A DNA stretch of 52,269 nucleotides from Gammaproteobacteria bacterium (lineage in GTDB: Bacteria; Pseudomonadota; Gammaproteobacteria; Steroidobacterales; Steroidobacteraceae), in the NCBI GenBank assembly GCA_025358295.1, contig JANYJY010000019.1:1-52269 (forward strand), read 5' to 3'. Within the stretch, counting starts at the first letter, position 1. Each line of letters begins with the position of its first letter. The translations under genes were made by a program, and so were the position numbers. Under the pieces are notes generated by a model. That model ran no database searches. It saw only the letters and a program-made list of their open reading frames with translations, and was not told where the DNA came from. This document shows, piece by piece, positions 49,255 to 52,269 of the stretch.

Positions 49255-49289
49255 ATTGTAAGCGGATATTTATCAGCGGCTGATACAAT
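49255..49289. promoter_or_regulatory. Divergent subtilase/sigma promoter region with palindrome
   Basis: TGATACAAT (plus, extended -10 with TACAAT at 49284-49289) and TACAAT (minus, 49260-49255) face outward around a perfect palindrome TATCAGC-G-GCTGATA (49271-49285) that overlaps the plus-strand -10. No good -35 at 16-18 bases is found for either. Confidence 0.5.
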
Positions 49290-49293
49290 GGAT

Positions 49294-49321
49294 GGAAGAA
49301 ACCTCGGATCTCGATCGTCTA
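49294..49321 (+). promoter_or_regulatory. Candidate ECF promoter of the sigma gene
   Basis: GGAAG (49294-49298), 17 bases, then CGTCTA (49316-49321), in GGATGGAAGAAACCTC (49290-49305). It would place the start site at about the ATG (49326), i.e. a leaderless mRNA; consistent with this, no ribosome site precedes the ATG. Confidence 0.4.
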
Positions 49322-49325
49322 TCCT

Positions 49326-49835
49326 ATGAATACGAGTGAGACTTCGCAAATCGTCCATGAACAAATCGTCACCTTGTTGCCGCGCCTCAGGCGCTATGCC
49401 CGCAATTTCACGCGTAATCGGCATGACGCGGACGATGTCGTGCAGATTGCTGTGGAGCGGGCGCTGACGCGATTGGATCAATGGCGCAGTGATGCGCGGC
49501 TGGATAGTTGGCTGTTCAAGATCGTCAGAAACGTTTGGATCGACGAACTTCGTTCGCGCGGGCGGCGAAATAAGATCTTCCTCGCCGCAGAGGCGGGGGA
49601 CAATATCGGTAGCGATTCGATGGCGGGGGAAGCCGATTTGCTGTCCGTGCAGTCGGCTATGGCTCGATTGCCGGGGGATCAGCGCGAAGCGGTCAGCCTC
49701 GTGCTTGTTGAGGGCTTGCCCTACAAGGAAGCCGCGGAGGTGCTTGATGTGCCTATCGGCACGCTGACCAGCCGGCTCGCGCGGGGACGAGAGGCGTTGC
49801 AAGCGATGTTGGAGACCGAAGGTGACACCAGATGA
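49326..49835 (+). CDS. ECF-type RNA polymerase sigma factor
   Basis: A 169-residue sigma factor with only regions 2 and 4. Region 2 is about 17-80 (LRRYARNFTRNRHDADDVVQIAVERAL, DSWLFKIVRNVWIDELR) and region 4 about 105-160 (LPGDQREAVSLVLVEGLPYKEAAEVLDVPIGTLTSRLARGREAL, with helix-turn-helix). It overlaps the anti-sigma gene by 4 bases. No ribosome site is seen. Upstream motifs suggest autoregulation. The ECF group cannot be assigned by eye. Confidence 0.92.
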   Translation: MNTSETSQIVHEQIVTLLPRLRRYARNFTRNRHDADDVVQIAVERALTRLDQWRSDARLDSWLFKIVRNVWIDELRSRGRRNKIFLAAEAGDNIGSDSMAGEADLLSVQSAMARLPGDQREAVSLVLVEGLPYKEAAEVLDVPIGTLTSRLARGREALQAMLETEGDTR

Positions 49836-50623
49836 CGATTTCCAATGAAACACTCATGGCGTACGCAGACGGTGAATTGGACGCGGCGGCTCGGGAGGCT
49901 GTGGAATCGGCCATGCGCGAGGACCCACAAATCGAAAAGTGCCTCTCCCAGCACCGCGCATTGCGGGAGCGAGTGCAGGCTGCTTACTCGGCCGAACTCT
50001 CGGAAGGGATACCGCAACGTTTGCTAACGGCGGCGAAGGGTGTCGCGAGTCCACGGGAGAGCAAAGTTGTGAATCTGCAGGATGCGCGCGCGGCGATCGG
50101 ACGCACAGCACCGCGGCCGTTGCGCCCGCAGTGGCGAACAGCTGCAACTATTGCAGCCAGCGTGATCGTCGGCGTGGGTTTGGGATTTTTCATGTGGGGC
50201 CGTACGGAGTCGCCGCTCATGCGAACTGCCGATGGTGCGCTCGTTGCTCGCGGGCAACTCGCGAGGGTGTTGTCGTATCAATTGGCAGCAGAACAATCTC
50301 CCAGTTCGGCCGTGCAGATCGGACTCAGTTTCTTGGCAAAATCCGGTGAATACTGTCGCACCTTTGCGCTGTCGGGTGCCGTGTCTCCCTCGGGTCTGGC
50401 ATGTCGTCATGGCACGGAATGGCAGGTTCAAGCCCTGACTCAGGCGCCCGACACAGGCGGTCACTCCGAATACCGGACGGCGGGTTCGGCGATGTCTGCG
50501 ATTTTTCTTAAGTCCATTGAGGGACTAATTGCCGGGGAGCCCCTCGATCAAGCGGGAGAAAAGGCTGCGCGCCAGCGCGGTTGGCTGTCGACGGATCACG
50601 AGCTGCAACGCATTGCGCCCTGA
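49832..50623 (+). CDS. Membrane-anchored anti-sigma factor
   Basis: A 263-residue protein coupled to the ECF gene. The N-terminal cytoplasmic domain (about 1-60, LMAYADGELDAAAREAVESAMREDPQIEKCL in pattern) resembles RsiW/FecR-like anti-sigma starts but lacks the HxxxCxxC zinc motif. One membrane helix spans about 103-122. The C-terminal 140 residues are periplasmic with two cysteines (CRTFALSGAVSPSGLAC) that could form a disulfide. How the signal releases the sigma factor is unknown; the nearby subtilase and the site-2 protease at 23.2 kb are possible but unproven players. Confidence 0.82.
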   Translation: MTISNETLMAYADGELDAAAREAVESAMREDPQIEKCLSQHRALRERVQAAYSAELSEGIPQRLLTAAKGVASPRESKVVNLQDARAAIGRTAPRPLRPQWRTAATIAASVIVGVGLGFFMWGRTESPLMRTADGALVARGQLARVLSYQLAAEQSPSSAVQIGLSFLAKSGEYCRTFALSGAVSPSGLACRHGTEWQVQALTQAPDTGGHSEYRTAGSAMSAIFLKSIEGLIAGEPLDQAGEKAARQRGWLSTDHELQRIAP

Positions 50624-50630
50624 CGAATAC

Positions 50631-52073
50631 ATGGCGCTCGATGCCGTGGGCCTTGCGGCGTTGGTTCAGCGCGGCGAAATTACGCCGCTGGAGCTTACCG
50701 AGGCTGCGATTGAGCGCATAGACGCGCTCAACCCTCGATTGAATGCCGTGGTTGAAACCGACTACGCAGGAGCTCGGGAAGCTGCACTGGGAGTGAGTTT
50801 GGCGGCGCCGCTCGCCGGGGTACCGTTTCTCGCCAAGGATATGAACATCGATGTCGCGGGGCTGCATCTCAGCGCATCGTGCCGTTGGCTGGCGACGCTG
50901 CCGGCGGCAAGTGTGGATGCACCATTGGCGGCGCGCTGGCGCCGTGCCGGGCTATCCATATTGGGGCGCACGAACACGCCCGAATTCGCGGGCGAATTTG
51001 TGACTGAACCTACCTGGCGAGGCTCCACACAGAATCCCTGGGACTTGACTCGAAGTCCCGGCGGCTCCAGCGGCGGTGCGGCAGCCGCCGTGGCGTCGGG
51101 CATGGTGCCGCTCGCGCATGGCACCGATTCCGGCGGGTCCATCCGCGTGCCCGCAGCCGCTTGCGGTCTGGTGGGATTTAAACCGAGTCGCGGCTGGGTG
51201 CCGGTGGGACCCTGGCACGATGAATTGGCGGGCGGCCTGGACAGCGAACATGTACTCGCGCGCACAGTGCGCGACACGGCGATGATGCTGGAAGTGACGA
51301 GCGGCGCCGAAGCGACAACGCGCTATCCGTTAAAGCAGTCTGCCGGCACGTTTCTCGCCGCAGTCGGGGCGGCTGCTGTGCCGCTGCGCATCGGCATGAC
51401 CCTGCGCGCGCCCGGCGGCATCGGACCTGTGGAGGAGATCGGTGCCGCCGTGGAGCGGGCGGCGACGGCCCTGCGGCGAGCGGGCCACACGGTCGTTGAA
51501 TTTCATTTCCCGGCCTCGGCCAATATTGGCGAGATTTCGGCACAGGTATGGATGATTGCGATCGCCGAGGAAATCGATTTTTATCGCGGCATCGTGGGAC
51601 GTGATCCGAAGCCCGATGAATTGGAGGCGCTGACATGGGCCTGCGTCGCGCTCGGCAAGCGCAGCACCTCCGTTGACTATGTGCATGCCCGGCGCGCAAT
51701 GACTACGGCGACTCGCGACATGGTAGACGCCTGCCGTGAATTCGATGTGCTGCTGTTGCCGACGACGGCGGCTCTGCCGGTGCGCACCGGACAGATTGAC
51801 GGGCGCACCCAGGCATTCGATCTTGAACGCTGGGGCCGCGAGTCCTATGGCTACGCGCCGTACACCGAAATATTCAACGTCACCGGCCAGCCTGCCATCT
51901 CTTTGCCGCTGGCCATGTCGAGAGAAGGACTGCCCATCGGGGTGCAGCTGGTTGCCCCGATGGGAGAGGACGCCAGACTCCTGACGCTGGCCGCATGGTT
52001 CGAGCGCGAGCAACCATGGCAGCACCGCTTGGCGGATTTGCGCCGGCGGTTTCTGCCCGCCGGCGAGGTGTGA
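50631..52073 (+). CDS. Amidase-signature family hydrolase
   Basis: A 480-residue amidase with the Ser-cisSer-Lys triad: Lys69 (FLAKDMN), Ser146/147 (SPGGSSGGAA) and nucleophile Ser170 (GTDSGGSIRVPAA). It is a stand-alone amidase, resembling 6-aminohexanoate-cyclic-dimer hydrolase-type enzymes more than GatA; no gatB or gatC is nearby. No signal peptide is visible, so it is cytoplasmic. The ATG at 50631 is 8 bases after the anti-sigma stop and has no clear ribosome site, so it may be co-transcribed; whether it belongs to the sigma unit functionally is doubtful. Confidence 0.88.
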   Translation: MALDAVGLAALVQRGEITPLELTEAAIERIDALNPRLNAVVETDYAGAREAALGVSLAAPLAGVPFLAKDMNIDVAGLHLSASCRWLATLPAASVDAPLAARWRRAGLSILGRTNTPEFAGEFVTEPTWRGSTQNPWDLTRSPGGSSGGAAAAVASGMVPLAHGTDSGGSIRVPAAACGLVGFKPSRGWVPVGPWHDELAGGLDSEHVLARTVRDTAMMLEVTSGAEATTRYPLKQSAGTFLAAVGAAAVPLRIGMTLRAPGGIGPVEEIGAAVERAATALRRAGHTVVEFHFPASANIGEISAQVWMIAIAEEIDFYRGIVGRDPKPDELEALTWACVALGKRSTSVDYVHARRAMTTATRDMVDACREFDVLLLPTTAALPVRTGQIDGRTQAFDLERWGRESYGYAPYTEIFNVTGQPAISLPLAMSREGLPIGVQLVAPMGEDARLLTLAAWFEREQPWQHRLADLRRRFLPAGEV

Positions 52074-52087
52074 CCCGCCCGGCGGGC
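52055..52087. terminator. GC-rich inverted repeat between convergent genes
   Basis: A 9-bp inverted repeat (52055-52063 with 52079-52087) spans the amidase stop; an alternative CCCGC/GCGGG stem lies within the right arm. No T-run follows, so the terminator role is tentative. Confidence 0.35.
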
Positions 52088-52093
52088 GCCGAT

Positions 52094-52269
52094 TTACCGC
52101 GCTTTCCACTCCTTGCGGCGCGAATGCAGGATGGCCTCGGTATATCCATTGGGCTGCTCGCTGCCCTTGAATATCAAATCGCACGCCGCCTGAAACGCGA
52201 TGTTGTTATCGGGATCGTCGGCGAGACGCTGATAGGTGGGGTCGGAGGCGTTCTGATGATCGACGACGA
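52094..52269 (-). CDS. glcB: Malate synthase G, C-terminal part (cut by window edge)
   Basis: Only the last 57 codons lie in the window. They read [18 protein letters not shown], then [36 protein letters not shown] and stop in family register; the [12 protein letters not shown] segment is diagnostic of the C-terminal end of malate synthase G, which condenses glyoxylate with acetyl-CoA. The 5' end is beyond base 52269. It converges on the amidase gene with 20 bases between stops. Confidence 0.88.
   Translation of the reverse strand, partial: VVDHQNASDPTYQRLADDPDNNIAFQAACDLIFKGSEQPNGYTEAILHSRRKEWKAR

Overview
The window is 52 kb of gene-dense, GC-rich chromosome. It has about 48 protein genes, no rRNA or tRNA gene, no insertion sequence, no CRISPR array and no gene-free stretch above 300 bases. 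Gene content and order are those of a gammaproteobacterium. The blocks rimP-nusA-infB-rbfA-truB-rpsO-pnp, smc-zipA-ligA and gyrA-serC-pheA-aroA-cmk-rpsA-ihfB-lapB all match Pseudomonas/Xanthomonas-type chromosomes. A DksA with a long Lys/Ala/Pro-rich head, a PHB regulator (PhaR) and an SMC-ScpAB condensin instead of MukBEF point to the Xanthomonadales/Nevskiales/Steroidobacterales side of the class. That placement is inference.

Layout. 0.2-0.5 kb: a small RRM RNA-binding protein. 0.6-11.2 kb (+): the transcription/translation operon, preceded by a leader that looks like a transcription attenuator, with an internal rpsO promoter and an rpsO-pnp hairpin, then an M13 metallopeptidase. 11.2-14.0 kb (-): phaR, gluQ, dksA, queF. 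14.1-20.6 kb (+): smc, zipA, ligA, ended by a bidirectional terminator shared with a convergent parvulin lipoprotein gene. 20.7-22.5 kb (-): parvulin, bolA, yciB. 22.5-27.5 kb (+): yciO, then a tightly overlapped set of site-2 protease, trpS, scpA, scpB and an rluB-like gene. 27.5-34.2 kb (-): alpha/beta hydrolase, yciK-like SDR, a squalene/phytoene-synthase-fold protein, rmuC, gph, ubiG and an MtaD-like amidohydrolase, nearly all overlapping by a few bases. 34.3-45.5 kb (+): gyrA, serC, pheA, aroA, cmk, rpsA, ihfB, lapB, galU. 45.5-49.2 kb (-): a DEAD-box helicase, a Gly-rich secreted protein and a secreted subtilase. 49.3-52.1 kb (+): an ECF sigma factor, its membrane anti-sigma factor and an amidase. 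The window closes with the 3' end of malate synthase G on the minus strand.

Most of this is ordinary core genome, but several points stand out. (1) The ECF sigma/anti-sigma/subtilase/Gly-rich island at 47.2-50.6 kb is the best candidate for an undescribed regulatory unit. A 16-base near-identical motif with the same downstream spacing to CGT lies upstream of both the sigma gene and the Gly-rich gene, and a perfect 15-base palindrome sits in the divergent promoter region. (2) Two genes in conserved enzyme slots (rluB after scpB, mtaD beside ubiG-gph) keep full-length open frames but have lost catalytic residues. A third (phytoene-synthase fold) also lacks its Asp motifs. (3) gluQ has no usable start codon downstream of the end of dksA. 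(4) The rimP leader contains a 7-bp pairing that would compete with the terminator stem. (5) GyrA naturally carries Ala at position 83.
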